In this document: positions 42,613 through 51,899 of the stretch, piece by piece
How positions within the stretch are numbered: the first letter of the stretch is position 1
Layout: every line of letters starts with the position of its first letter
Assembly (NCBI GenBank): GCA_028278455.1
Contig: JANQEH010000058.1
Span: forward strand, 1-64,000
Direction of reading: 5' to 3'
Source: a bacterium
GTDB taxonomy: Bacteria > SM23-31
Length of the DNA stretch: 64,000 nt
Position numbers and translations under genes: made by a program
Notes under the pieces: model-generated
What the model was told of the DNA's origin: nothing
Databases searched by the model: none
The model's input: only the letters and a program-made list of their open reading frames with translations

Positions 42613-42942
42613 ATGAAAGTATTGACAATTCATGAGCAGATACTTTTACTGGCGATCTGGAGGCTGAAAGACAATGCTTACGGTGTCAGAATAAGACAAT
42701 CGGTTGCTGAAGAAACGGATATGGTCTACACCTACGGAACTCTTTACAGTTCACTGGAACAGCTGGTTAAAAAGGGTTATGTATCAAAGACCATTGGTGA
42801 AGCTACTGCTGAAAGGGGCGGCAGGAGAAAGATCTATTATAATGTATCGAAAGAGGGAATGACAGCTTTGAAAGAAGCAAAAGAGCTGCAGAACACTCTC
42901 TGGAACGGAATACCCGATATGATATTCAGTGAGGAAAAGTAG
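42613..42942 (+). CDS. PadR-family transcriptional regulator 2
   Basis: I place the start at the ATG at 42613 (109 residues), preceded by TGAGG five bases upstream. It then aligns end to end with the other two PadR proteins ('HEQILLLAIWRLKDNAYGVRI', 'GTLYSSLEQLVKKGYV', 'ERGGRRKIYYNVSKEG'). The longer frame from 42421 adds 64 residues without family similarity and reads through the operator palindromes. The permease gene follows after 3 bp. Confidence 0.9.
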   Translation: MKVLTIHEQILLLAIWRLKDNAYGVRIRQSVAEETDMVYTYGTLYSSLEQLVKKGYVSKTIGEATAERGGRRKIYYNVSKEGMTALKEAKELQNTLWNGIPDMIFSEEK

Positions 42943-42945
42943 GAA

Positions 42946-45561
42946 TTGGAAGGCAAGCTGAAAAAACCACCGAAAATACCTACCTGGATCCTCGGTTTAT
43001 TCTCAAATCCTGAAGTTGATTTTTCGATAGCCGGTGATTTCGAGGAAGAATATTACGAGATGGCTGACAGGAAGGGTGTTAATAAAGCCAGGCTTTGGTA
43101 CTGGCTTCACGTTGCAAATTCGGTCCCGACATTTATCAGGGATACCATCAACAGGAGCACGGCAATGTTTGGAAACTACATAAAAATCGCAATAAGAAAC
43201 CTGATGAAACAAAAAATCTATTCTGCAATCAATATTTTCGGTTTGTCTATCGGTCTGGCATGCAGTATTTTGATCTACCTTTTTGTCAGGGATGAGATGA
43301 AATTCGAGAGGTTTCATCAGGATGTCGACAAAATTTTTGAAGTCTATTCCGTAATCGATGCAGGCGCTTACAGGATCAATTTCCCTCCTCAGCTTCCAGT
43401 CGCAGATGTTCTCCAGAGAGATTTTCCCGAGATCATCTCTGCTACCAGAGTGGTTAAAATTATAACTCCGGTCAGAAAAGATGACAGAATCTTTTCAGAA
43501 AAAGTAATTGCCTCTTCCCAGGAATTTTTCGATATATTTACATTTCCCATGGCGCAGCAGCTTAATGACCGGCCTCTTGAGGATATAAACTCAGTAATAA
43601 TAACAGGGAGGATTGCAGAAAAGTATTTTGCTGAAGAGAATCCACTGGGAAAAACAATTACAATCAGTACAGAAAACAGAATGAATGAATTTATAATATC
43701 GGGTATACTTGAGGAACTCCCAACAAATTCCGGGCTCAAATTCGACCTGATAATAAATATAGAACGTTTATACGGAGATAAACTTAATGAATGGAAAGAG
43801 AACTCAGCTGGAGCAGTTATTAAGGTGAACGATCCGGAAGGTTACAGGCAGCTTGAAGAAAGGATATCTAACAATCTAAATGAGAAGTATAGCGATGCTC
43901 AATCGACATATCATCTCCAACCGTTCGCAGATTTTCACCTCAAGGGCGGATATTCTTATTTACTCGAATCAGCGAGCAGCAGCCGGTATTCATATATATT
44001 AACAGGCATAGCCCTGATAGTCCTGTTAATAGCCTGCTTTAACTTCATGAATCTTGCAATAGGCAGATCATCTATCAGGATCAAGGAAATCGGAATGAGA
44101 AAGGTTTTCGGAGCAAGGAGAAAGCAATTGTATAAACAATTCTGGTTTGAATCATACCTGATCAGTTTTATAGCCTTGATCGCGGGCGTTGTATTAACAT
44201 TGTTTTTTCTTCCCGCGTTCAGCCATTTTACCCAGAAAATCTTTTCAGCTTCAGATCTTTTCAGCCCGTTTTCAGTTGTAGTAATACTCGCTATAACGGT
44301 GTTTTCAGGATTTATCGCCGGGAGTTATCCGGCAGTTGTCCTTTCAGGTTTCAGACCGGTAGATCTCTTCAAAAATGAATTAAAATTTTCAAATAGAAAT
44401 CTTTTTACAAGGTCTCTGATATTTCTTCAGTTTTTCATAACAGTTATTTTAATATTATCCACAGTATTCATGTTCCTCCAATACAGGTATCTCGTGGGAA
44501 AGGATCTTGGATTCAATACAGATAATATGATAGTTATTTCATTGGAAGAGATCCCGGAAAATCTCAGGCAGAGCAGTGGATTTTATGAAGATCTCAGTGG
44601 AAGGATAAATCAGGTAAGCAATGTAACGGGAACAGGATTTTCCGGAAGCAAACTTACTTCTTCCGTGTTCGGGGCTACCTTTCCAAAACTTAGAACAACC
44701 TCCAATCAGGTATTGATAAGTTATACAAATGTCGACGAGAATTTTTTCGAGACGCTTGGGATTAAATTGCTTTCGGGCAGAAATTTTTCGCCGGGCGAAC
44801 AGAATGAAGCCGGTAGAAACGTTATTGTCAACAGTTCTTTTATCGAGAAGCTGGACCTGAACAACTCAATAGGCACTGAGTTTTCAGAAGTCTTCGTCAA
44901 TGATCAGGGATCAGATAATACATTCACATCGAAAAGTATTATCGGTGTAACGGAAGACTTCAATTATCATTCGCTGCATTATGAGGTATATCCCCTGTAT
45001 CTCGAGTATGCCCCTGAAAAGGGGTATGGGTATATTTATGTCCGGTTAAACGGTGAGAATACTGCTGAAGCCGTTTCAGATATCAAGGATCGATTTATGC
45101 AGATCGTTCCTGATACTCCTTTCATTTATACTTTCTTTGATGAGGAGATACAGAGTCAATATGCGCTGGAACAAAGATGGAGCAGTATTATAAATTATTC
45201 ATCGTTTTTCGCTGTGATCATTGCTTCATCCGGACTGTTCGGTGTCTCGTTGATGTCCGTAGTCAGGAAGACGCGAGAGATAAGTATCAGGAAAGTTCTG
45301 GGATCATCTGTTACGGGAATCATTAAATTGATTTCGAAAGATTTTATCGGTCTGGTCATACTTGCAAATATTGCAGCCTGGCCGGTATCATTTTTTATTG
45401 CAAGAACACTCCTGCAGAATTATGCTTTTACAATCACTATCGATTTCTGGATATTTGTTCTTACCGGAATGGCTGCTACAATTATTGCGGGATCTACAAT
45501 ATGTTTTCACGCTGTACGGGCAGCTTCGATGAATCCTGTGAATACACTTCGCTCAGAATAA
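42946..45561 (+). CDS. MacB/FtsX-type ABC transporter permease 2
   Basis: This 871-residue protein has the same architecture as the permeases at 33734 and 47858: an N-terminal prefix ('PPKIPTWILGLFSNPEVDFSIAGDF'-type text, residues 7-31), two MacB-like domains and eight predicted helices. Landmarks are 'INIFGLSIGLACSILIY', 'ACFNFMNLAIGRSSIR' and 'REISIRKVLGSSV'. Translation starts at TTG 42946, 3 bp after the padR-2 stop, with GAGGAAAAG upstream; no suitable ATG lies before the prefix. No ATPase is linked. The DUF4097 gene follows after 19 bp. Confidence 0.87.
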   Translation: MEGKLKKPPKIPTWILGLFSNPEVDFSIAGDFEEEYYEMADRKGVNKARLWYWLHVANSVPTFIRDTINRSTAMFGNYIKIAIRNLMKQKIYSAINIFGLSIGLACSILIYLFVRDEMKFERFHQDVDKIFEVYSVIDAGAYRINFPPQLPVADVLQRDFPEIISATRVVKIITPVRKDDRIFSEKVIASSQEFFDIFTFPMAQQLNDRPLEDINSVIITGRIAEKYFAEENPLGKTITISTENRMNEFIISGILEELPTNSGLKFDLIINIERLYGDKLNEWKENSAGAVIKVNDPEGYRQLEERISNNLNEKYSDAQSTYHLQPFADFHLKGGYSYLLESASSSRYSYILTGIALIVLLIACFNFMNLAIGRSSIRIKEIGMRKVFGARRKQLYKQFWFESYLISFIALIAGVVLTLFFLPAFSHFTQKIFSASDLFSPFSVVVILAITVFSGFIAGSYPAVVLSGFRPVDLFKNELKFSNRNLFTRSLIFLQFFITVILILSTVFMFLQYRYLVGKDLGFNTDNMIVISLEEIPENLRQSSGFYEDLSGRINQVSNVTGTGFSGSKLTSSVFGATFPKLRTTSNQVLISYTNVDENFFETLGIKLLSGRNFSPGEQNEAGRNVIVNSSFIEKLDLNNSIGTEFSEVFVNDQGSDNTFTSKSIIGVTEDFNYHSLHYEVYPLYLEYAPEKGYGYIYVRLNGENTAEAVSDIKDRFMQIVPDTPFIYTFFDEEIQSQYALEQRWSSIINYSSFFAVIIASSGLFGVSLMSVVRKTREISIRKVLGSSVTGIIKLISKDFIGLVILANIAAWPVSFFIARTLLQNYAFTITIDFWIFVLTGMAATIIAGSTICFHAVRAASMNPVNTLRSE

Positions 45562-45580
45562 TAAAATAATAGAGGTTAAA

Positions 45581-46795
45581 ATGAAAAAATGGATAGTCTT
45601 ATCGATTTTAACGGGCATTCTCTGCTCAAAGGCCATCGCCCAGGAGAAGATTATAGAACGCTATAATACATCAGGTTACGGATTGCTCGAAGTAATATCA
45701 AAATCGAATATCTCTTTACAGATTGAGGGATGGCAGAAGGATGAAATAGTTATAAGTACGGAATCTTTGAGTAATACAGTTACAAGCAAAGATATCAAGA
45801 TTGAAAAAACTGACAGGGGATTGAGGATGACTGTTGATCATGCTTATTCCGGCGGTGGATCATCAGAAAAGAGAAGAGGAAGACTTTTCATAAGCTTACC
45901 GGTTAATTTTGATCTGAATATTCAAGCCGGCAGCAGTTTGGATATCGAAGGTGTGAATGGATCGATTACCGGATTGACAGAAACAGGAGATCTCAGTTTA
46001 ACCGGGATTAACGGCACTGTTGATCTCAACACCGGAAAAGGTGATATTATAATATCGGATTCAGAAGTTGCGGGAAACGCCATAACGAAAAGAGGAAATC
46101 TAGAGATCAGAAACGTGAGAGGTAAACTTTTTGCATTTTCCCATGACAGTAATGTGGAGTTATTTAAGGACAGTGATGAGTGCTGGAAATTCACAAGTAA
46201 GAATAAAACGGCCTACAATTGGACTGAAGGTCGAAATGTTACAAAGCTTAAGAGACGTTCGGAAAAGACTATTAGACAAAGAATGACAGATAGTTATATT
46301 GAAAAATCTGATGGTATTGCTAAGGTAATCACCACCGGGGAGACAATAGGATCGGTAAAGATATTAACAGGTAATATCATTGTTGATAATCTTTCGACAT
46401 GGATTGAGGCAGTAACACTGGATGGTGAGATTGTAGTTGGATTGTCAGATGATCTGGAAATTGAATTTGCGGGTGATAAAATGGGTAGAAGGATAGGTCT
46501 TGAATCACTAAATGGAGATATTCATTTAACTTTCCCGGAAGATATTTCTATGGAAGTCGATTTAGCTGTAGAGTATACCAGGGATTCAGGGGTGATCCCT
46601 GAGATCGAGAGCGATTTTGATCTCGATATCGAAAAATCTGAAAAATGGGAAGTCTCCTGGCGCCACAGGGGAAGAAAACCGGGAGAGCAAAGGGTCAGGA
46701 GCAGATACGTAACAGGTAAGGGAAGTATAAATGGCGGGAAATTCAGAATATACCTCAGGACAGTCAACGGAAACATTTATCTGAAAAAGAAGTAA
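45581..46795 (+). CDS. Exported DUF4097-family beta-strand repeat protein
   Basis: The 404-residue protein has a signal peptide (1-20, 'SKAIAQE') and a right-handed beta-helix-like body of short repeats ('SGSSLDIEGVNGSITGL'-style units such as 'GDLSLTGINGTVDLNTGKGD'), typical of DUF4097. Such proteins often accompany PadR/PspC-like regulators and FtsX permeases and may sense or stabilise the envelope. It is the third gene of the PadR-2 operon. Confidence 0.83.
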   Translation: MKKWIVLSILTGILCSKAIAQEKIIERYNTSGYGLLEVISKSNISLQIEGWQKDEIVISTESLSNTVTSKDIKIEKTDRGLRMTVDHAYSGGGSSEKRRGRLFISLPVNFDLNIQAGSSLDIEGVNGSITGLTETGDLSLTGINGTVDLNTGKGDIIISDSEVAGNAITKRGNLEIRNVRGKLFAFSHDSNVELFKDSDECWKFTSKNKTAYNWTEGRNVTKLKRRSEKTIRQRMTDSYIEKSDGIAKVITTGETIGSVKILTGNIIVDNLSTWIEAVTLDGEIVVGLSDDLEIEFAGDKMGRRIGLESLNGDIHLTFPEDISMEVDLAVEYTRDSGVIPEIESDFDLDIEKSEKWEVSWRHRGRKPGEQRVRSRYVTGKGSINGGKFRIYLRTVNGNIYLKKK

Positions 46796-46838
46796 ACAAT
46801 ATTACCTGTTTTCAATTTTATTTCTTATCTTTATTCTT

Positions 46839-47408
46839 ATGGATATAGTGGACAAAAACATTCTCATGATAAACGGTTCCACCCGTGAAGGCGGGAACAC
46901 CGACAGAATTCTTACAGGAATGATAAAAGGCATAAAAGACCGCGAGGTAATGCAGGCAGTCTTGAGAGATATGGAGATCGGAAACTGTATTGGCTGTGCA
47001 AAATGCCGGGACGAGTCTGCCTGTTCACAGAATGATGATATGACGGGCTTAAGGAGATCTATCGAAAAATCAGATATCCTTATTTTCGCCTCGCCGGTAT
47101 ACTGGTGCGAAATTACAGGCCTGATGAAGACATTCATAGATAGGCTATATTTCTATCATCATACGAATAATGCCCACCTGGTTTCAGGTAAGAAGGGATT
47201 AGTGGTATCACCTTTGGGAGAGACTAATGTATTCTATGAAACAGAAATCCTGGTATCATTCTACAACAGACTTTTCTACTCGCTTGGGATCGAATTGATC
47301 GATATGCAGTTCTATCCCGGATTGATGGAAAAGGACGACCTGAAAAAGTACCCGGAAATGTTCGCAAAGGCGAAAAACTCCGGAGAATCACTCCTTAATA
47401 TTCACTAA
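46839..47408 (+). CDS. Iron-sulfur flavoprotein / NADPH-dependent FMN reductase family
   Basis: The 189-residue flavodoxin-fold protein binds FMN through 'INGSTREGGNTDRI' and 'FASPVYWCEITG'. The compact cysteine motif Cys50-x2-Cys53-x2-Cys56-x5-Cys62 ('NCIGCAKCRDESAC') is that of iron-sulfur flavoproteins and would hold a [4Fe-4S] cluster. It should act as a low-potential electron carrier or quinone/oxygen-stress reductase; the substrate is unknown. It lies 43 bp after the DUF4097 gene, and no good ribosome site precedes the ATG. Confidence 0.85.
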   Translation: MDIVDKNILMINGSTREGGNTDRILTGMIKGIKDREVMQAVLRDMEIGNCIGCAKCRDESACSQNDDMTGLRRSIEKSDILIFASPVYWCEITGLMKTFIDRLYFYHHTNNAHLVSGKKGLVVSPLGETNVFYETEILVSFYNRLFYSLGIELIDMQFYPGLMEKDDLKKYPEMFAKAKNSGESLLNIH

Positions 47409-47452
47409 AGTGTTCTGCCTGCAAATCGGTATTTGTCGTTTTTTTCTTATTT

Positions 47453-47513
47453 CTTTAAACTTTATAAAGAAATTTACGTCTAATATTAATAAGTTTCTTT
47501 ATAATTTATAAAG
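47453..47513. promoter_or_regulatory. Paired operator palindromes upstream of padR-3
   Basis: CTTTATAATTTATAAAG (47497-47513) is a perfect 8-1-8 dyad. CTTTAAACTTTATAAAG (47453-47469) matches it at 14 of 17 positions and contains the perfect core CTTTATAAAG (47460-47469). Their starts are 44 bp apart, the same spacing as the different palindrome pair of padR-1. The second copy ends 22 bp before the padR-3 ATG. Confidence 0.65.
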
Positions 47514-47535
47514 TTATTTGTCAAAAGAGTTAGAG

Positions 47536-47865
47536 ATGAAATTTTTTACAAAACAGGAAGAGCTATTGCTCCTGGCAATTTTCAGCATCAGGGAAGGGGC
47601 TTACCTTGTGAATATCAGGGAAATGCTGATAAATAATACCAACAAGGACTGGGCCTTCGGTTCACTATATCTGGCATTGGACAGGCTCAAAAAAGAAGGA
47701 TTCATTGAAACGTATCTGGGTGATCCTATGCCTACGCGAGGAGGAAAGGCGATCAAATATTATAAGCTGACAGAAAAAGCAGTAAAAGAACTGGCGGAGA
47801 ATAAGGCCATCCAGGATAAGATGTGGAGTGATTTTTCAGAGACTATATTAAAGACTAATGGATAA
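47536..47865 (+). CDS. PadR-family transcriptional regulator 3
   Basis: The 109-residue winged-helix protein starts best at ATG 47536, giving 'MKFFTKQEELLLLAIFSIREGAY' (23 residues, positions 1-23), which aligns with PadR-1 and PadR-2. A TTG at 47518 would add six residues that none of the paralogues have. 'GSLYLALDRLKKEGFI' and 'TRGGKAIKYYKLTEKAVKEL' are the recognition and wing region. It overlaps the permease gene by 8 bp. Confidence 0.9.
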   Translation: MKFFTKQEELLLLAIFSIREGAYLVNIREMLINNTNKDWAFGSLYLALDRLKKEGFIETYLGDPMPTRGGKAIKYYKLTEKAVKELAENKAIQDKMWSDFSETILKTNG

Positions 47866-50452
47866 AGAAAGAAAATCGAAAGAGATACCGGTAATAGTGA
47901 GATGGCTTTTCGGCAGGATCGTGAATTCTGCTGACAGGGGCTATTTTATCGAAGATCTTAAAGAGGCTTATTCTGAAATTACAAGGGATAAAGGTGCTAT
48001 AGCGGCATATTTTTGGATCTTTTCCCATCTGACAAGGTCTTTTCTACCATTCTTAAGGACAATCTATACCAGGGGTTTTGCTATGTTCAAAAACTACTTT
48101 AAAATTGCATTCAGAAACCTGACTCGTCACAAAGGATATTCTTTCATTAATATATCGGGACTTGCCATAGGTATGGCATGCTGTATTATGATTCTGTTAT
48201 GGGTTCAGGATGAATTGAATTATGACATGTTCCACGAAAATCTGGAAGATATATTCATTGCCTGGACTGTTAATGATATGGGTGATACTAAATGGCGAAC
48301 GGCCGGTACACCACCTGCAGTAGGACCTGCCCTGAAAGAGGATTATCCGGAAGTCATAAATTCGGCAAGACTTAACAATGGCAGCTTGAATGTCGTTCTT
48401 TCATATGGTGATAATAAGTATGATGAAGAATTACAGGCAGCTGATAATGCATTGTTCTCATTGTTTACCATCCCCTTTGTGATGGGAGATACCAAAAATG
48501 CTCTGACTGATCCTCATTCGATAGTTATGACCGAATCAATGGCCGAAAAATATTTTGGCAGCGAAAATCCGATAGGTAAGTTAATATCAATAAATCATCA
48601 ATATTCATTTACCGTAACCGGAGTATTGGAAAACTATCCGCACAATACAAGGTTCAGACATGATTTCTACGTTCCGCTTATCTTTCTGGAGGAATTTCAC
48701 AGTAGAAAAAACTATACAAGAACATGGTATAATCTTTCATTCCGTACATATATTCAGCTCAATAAAGGAACACAAGTCGAGAATTTTGGCGAAAGGATCA
48801 TTGACAGGATAAACAGAGAGCAGAACGGAGATGATTGTGAATTGCATATCAGGCCTTATTCAAAGCTGTATCTTCACTGGTTAGGCCAGGGTAACGGCAG
48901 GATCGACCAGGTGCGTATGTTCTCGATGATAGCTGTTTTCGTATTGCTGATAGCGTGCATCAATTTTATGAATCTTACTACAGCCAGGTCTGGCAACAGG
49001 TCTAAAGAGATCGGAATGCGGAAGGTTGCAGGGGCTTATAAACGGGATATTATCAAACAGTTCTTCGGAGAATCGATTATAGTATCATTTATTTCACTCC
49101 TGCTGGCATTGTTGATTGTATTGCTGTTACTACCGAGTTTCAGTGACCTTACAGGCAAACCGCTTTCTCTGAACCTGACAGGTAATCCGTTGCTGATCCT
49201 CATCTTCATCGGAATTGCCCTATTAACCGGATTGACAGCAGGTTCATATCCCGCGCTGTTCATGTCCTCTTTCAAACCTGTAAGCACGATAAAAGGTGCA
49301 CTTGTTTCCGGGAGAAGAGGAACGGTCTTCAGGAAAGCACTTGTAATCCTTCAATTCGCTCTATCGATCACCCTGATAATCCGGACGTTCGTTGTCTATG
49401 ATCAGATGAATTTCATCAGGGACAAAAATCTGGGATTCGACAAAGAGCATTTATTATATATCCGTGTAAATGGAGCATTAAAAGAACAATCGGATACTTT
49501 CAAAGAGGAGTTGTATAAAAATCCGAATATTCTTAAAGCATCAGTTACTTCACATTCCCCGGCGGGAGTATACTGGAATGGCGGCGGTTGGAACTGGGAA
49601 GGCAAGGATCCCAATATAGAACCGCTGGTAACGTATTTCAGTACGGATTACGACTTTGCCGAAACTTTCAAAGTCGAAATGGTAAAGGGTGAGTTTTACA
49701 CAAAAGAAAAAGTGTCAGAATCATCGTATAGTACAGGAAAAATGGTCATCAATGAAACATTTGCAAAAATGATCGGAAAAGAGGATATCATCGGATCTAC
49801 TATCTCACAGGGAACGCGCATAGTCACGATCATCGGAGTTATGAAGGATTTCAATTTCAAACCGCTGTACAATGAGATAGGACCGATAAACATATATCTA
49901 AATATACCAAGACGCAACAGGTTCGTTTTTCTAAGGCTTAAAGGTGATAATATTTCGGAAACTGTAAGCTATATAGAAGATGTCTACAAACAGTTCAACC
50001 CTGAATTTCCTTTCACTTACAGGTTTCTCGATGATGATTATGATATGATGTACCGGACTGAAGAAAGATCGGGAAAGATTATTAATTCATTTGCGGGTTT
50101 TACGATTTTCATTTCATGTCTCGGTTTATTCGGACTGGCATCATTTATGGCTGAGCAGAAAACAAAAGAGATAGGGATCCGCAAGGTCCTTGGAGCTTCG
50201 GTACCCACGATAATCAGACTTCTTTCAAAAGAGTTCATTATTCTGGTTTCTGCAGCAAACATCATAGCATGGCCTGCGGCGTATTTCTATTCACAGAAGT
50301 GGCTGGAGGATTTCTCGTACAGGATATCGCTGGGATGGTACGTGTTTATTATTTCCGGATTGACAGCCCTGATAATAGCAGTTTTGACCGTCAGCTTTCA
50401 GTCTGCAAAAGCCGCCCGTGCCAATCCTTCGAGTTCGCTGAAGTATGAGTAG
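47858..50452 (+). CDS. MacB/FtsX-type ABC transporter permease 3
   Basis: The 864-residue protein has the same architecture as permeases 1 and 2, and is closest to permease 1: 'SFINISGLAIGMACCIM', 'CINFMNLTTARSGNRSKEIGMRK' (near residues 370-392), 'YTKEKVSESSY' and 'KEIGIRKVLGAS'. It has a prefix domain, two MacB-like domains and about eight helices, and ends 'PSSSLKYE' (permease 1 ends 'PVTSLKYE'). The ATG overlaps the end of padR-3 by 8 bp, so translation is coupled. There is no linked ATPase. Confidence 0.87.
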   Translation: MDKERKSKEIPVIVRWLFGRIVNSADRGYFIEDLKEAYSEITRDKGAIAAYFWIFSHLTRSFLPFLRTIYTRGFAMFKNYFKIAFRNLTRHKGYSFINISGLAIGMACCIMILLWVQDELNYDMFHENLEDIFIAWTVNDMGDTKWRTAGTPPAVGPALKEDYPEVINSARLNNGSLNVVLSYGDNKYDEELQAADNALFSLFTIPFVMGDTKNALTDPHSIVMTESMAEKYFGSENPIGKLISINHQYSFTVTGVLENYPHNTRFRHDFYVPLIFLEEFHSRKNYTRTWYNLSFRTYIQLNKGTQVENFGERIIDRINREQNGDDCELHIRPYSKLYLHWLGQGNGRIDQVRMFSMIAVFVLLIACINFMNLTTARSGNRSKEIGMRKVAGAYKRDIIKQFFGESIIVSFISLLLALLIVLLLLPSFSDLTGKPLSLNLTGNPLLILIFIGIALLTGLTAGSYPALFMSSFKPVSTIKGALVSGRRGTVFRKALVILQFALSITLIIRTFVVYDQMNFIRDKNLGFDKEHLLYIRVNGALKEQSDTFKEELYKNPNILKASVTSHSPAGVYWNGGGWNWEGKDPNIEPLVTYFSTDYDFAETFKVEMVKGEFYTKEKVSESSYSTGKMVINETFAKMIGKEDIIGSTISQGTRIVTIIGVMKDFNFKPLYNEIGPINIYLNIPRRNRFVFLRLKGDNISETVSYIEDVYKQFNPEFPFTYRFLDDDYDMMYRTEERSGKIINSFAGFTIFISCLGLFGLASFMAEQKTKEIGIRKVLGASVPTIIRLLSKEFIILVSAANIIAWPAAYFYSQKWLEDFSYRISLGWYVFIISGLTALIIAVLTVSFQSAKAARANPSSSLKYE

Positions 50453-50737
50453 GGATTCTTATATCTTATTTTAATTATTAAGCCTGGATCGACAATGATA
50501 AGATCCCCCTTCGATGGGGGAATTAATGAGGGATGTGAAGAAATGGATTTCTGAAGCAGTAACTGTATAGAGTATGAGCGATAGTAAAACCAACCTGGAA
50601 TAAATGCATCTGCAGATAATTACCAAATTGCATTAATCGTTTTTCCCCAATTCAACCAAATAATTCTTGTCAATTAGATTATTCTTTACTATTTTGCCTC
50701 TCCAAACTTTGTCATCGAAACCAACCGGGGTAATAAT
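50453..50737. other. Intergenic region with C5/G5 palindrome
   Basis: Contains the dyad TCCCCCTTCGATGGGGGA (50504-50521), the shortest of three related copies, in an otherwise AT-rich spacer before the universal stress protein. No gene is seen. Confidence 0.5.
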
Positions 50738-51577
50738 ATGATAAAGAGAATATTGATCCCTCTTGACAATTCGAAATACTGTGATTCCGCTATAGCGACC
50801 GGCTGCTATATGGCAAGATATTACGGCGCTGAATTGACGGCTATAACTGTACTTGATATACCGGGAATTGAAAATTCAGTAGGTCCTGTTCCCATGGGCG
50901 GCTCGGCGTATGCCAAGGAGCTGCGTGAGCACAAGAAAAAAGCGGCTCATGAAACTCTTGAAGAGGTACTTGCGAAGTTCAAGGAAAAATGCAAGACGGA
51001 AAATGTTCAACACAGAGTTTTGCAGGAATCAGGTGAGCCGGCGGAAGAGATCGTTAGCCATGCGATCCTCTACGATCTTGTCGTTATGGGATTAAAAACA
51101 TTCTTTCATTTCGGAACAAGTGATGAACCGGGAGAGACGATCGATAAACTCCTTGAGCAAACCGTAACACCGGGAATAGCAGTGCCGGAGGACTTCCCGA
51201 TTACCGGGAAAGAAATGAATGTATTAATCGCATTTGACGGAAGCCTTCCCGCGGCGAGAGCCCTCAGACAGTTCGGCAGAAGGTTGGATCCTGAGATATG
51301 CAATATCAAGGTTATTAATGCCGGTGATGACCTTGAAAAATGTAAACATGTGCTTGAACGGGCGGAAAATTATCTTGTTGCTCATAACTTTAAGAAGATC
51401 GAGAAGATCTATACACCCGGAAAGATAATAAGCGTTATTGATGAGCAGCATCACGATTGGGCAGACCTGATAGTGGTGGGCCTGCATTCCAAGAAAGGAT
51501 TTTTCGATAAGTTCATCGGAAGCCTTTGCAGGCATCTTATCCAGAGAGCTGATAAAGCGCTCTTCCTCGGAGCATAG
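50738..51577 (+). CDS. Tandem-domain universal stress protein
   Basis: The 279-residue cytoplasmic protein has two UspA-like domains. The first (1 to about 145) starts 'MIKRILIPLDNSKYCDSAI' and has 'LVVMGLKTFFHFG'; the second (about 155-279) starts 'EMNVLIAFDGSLPAARAL' and ends with 'DLIVVGLHSKKGFFDKFIGSL'. The nucleotide-binding G-x2-G-x9-G(S/T) motif is only partly kept in the C-terminal half. It probably responds to stress or energy limitation; no partner is linked. Confidence 0.88.
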   Translation: MIKRILIPLDNSKYCDSAIATGCYMARYYGAELTAITVLDIPGIENSVGPVPMGGSAYAKELREHKKKAAHETLEEVLAKFKEKCKTENVQHRVLQESGEPAEEIVSHAILYDLVVMGLKTFFHFGTSDEPGETIDKLLEQTVTPGIAVPEDFPITGKEMNVLIAFDGSLPAARALRQFGRRLDPEICNIKVINAGDDLEKCKHVLERAENYLVAHNFKKIEKIYTPGKIISVIDEQHHDWADLIVVGLHSKKGFFDKFIGSLCRHLIQRADKALFLGA

Positions 51578-51899
51578 ATCGAATATTAAATAGATTATTC
51601 TTAGTCCCGCTGTTATGCGGGACTTTATTTTGATCATTAGGCCGATTTTGTTTTAAAATCGTATTTTTTCGTCTGCCTTTATCTGCTCAGTTCAATAAGG
51701 TATAAAGTTTTAGATATGGATTTTCAGTTTGACATCCCTCTTTTGTTCTTCACTCGAAGAGCCATTCTCACCACAGGCGTGAGGGAGTAATAAAACTATT
51801 ACCCATTAAGGTTGGTGATTGAACCTAATCTGCGCCTCTGAGAGGAGTAATTAGAAAATAGACTCCGGCTTTGAAATGGGATTTAATGGGGGTGTATAT
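51578..51899. other. Intergenic region between convergent genes
   Basis: Holds the terminator at 51603-51631. The remaining bases show no coding frame or clear repeat. Confidence 0.5.
51603..51631 (+). terminator. Rho-independent terminator of universal stress gene
   Basis: AGTCCCGC-TGTTAT-GCGGGACT forms an 8-bp perfect stem followed by TTATTTT, 26 bp after the stop. Confidence 0.85.
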
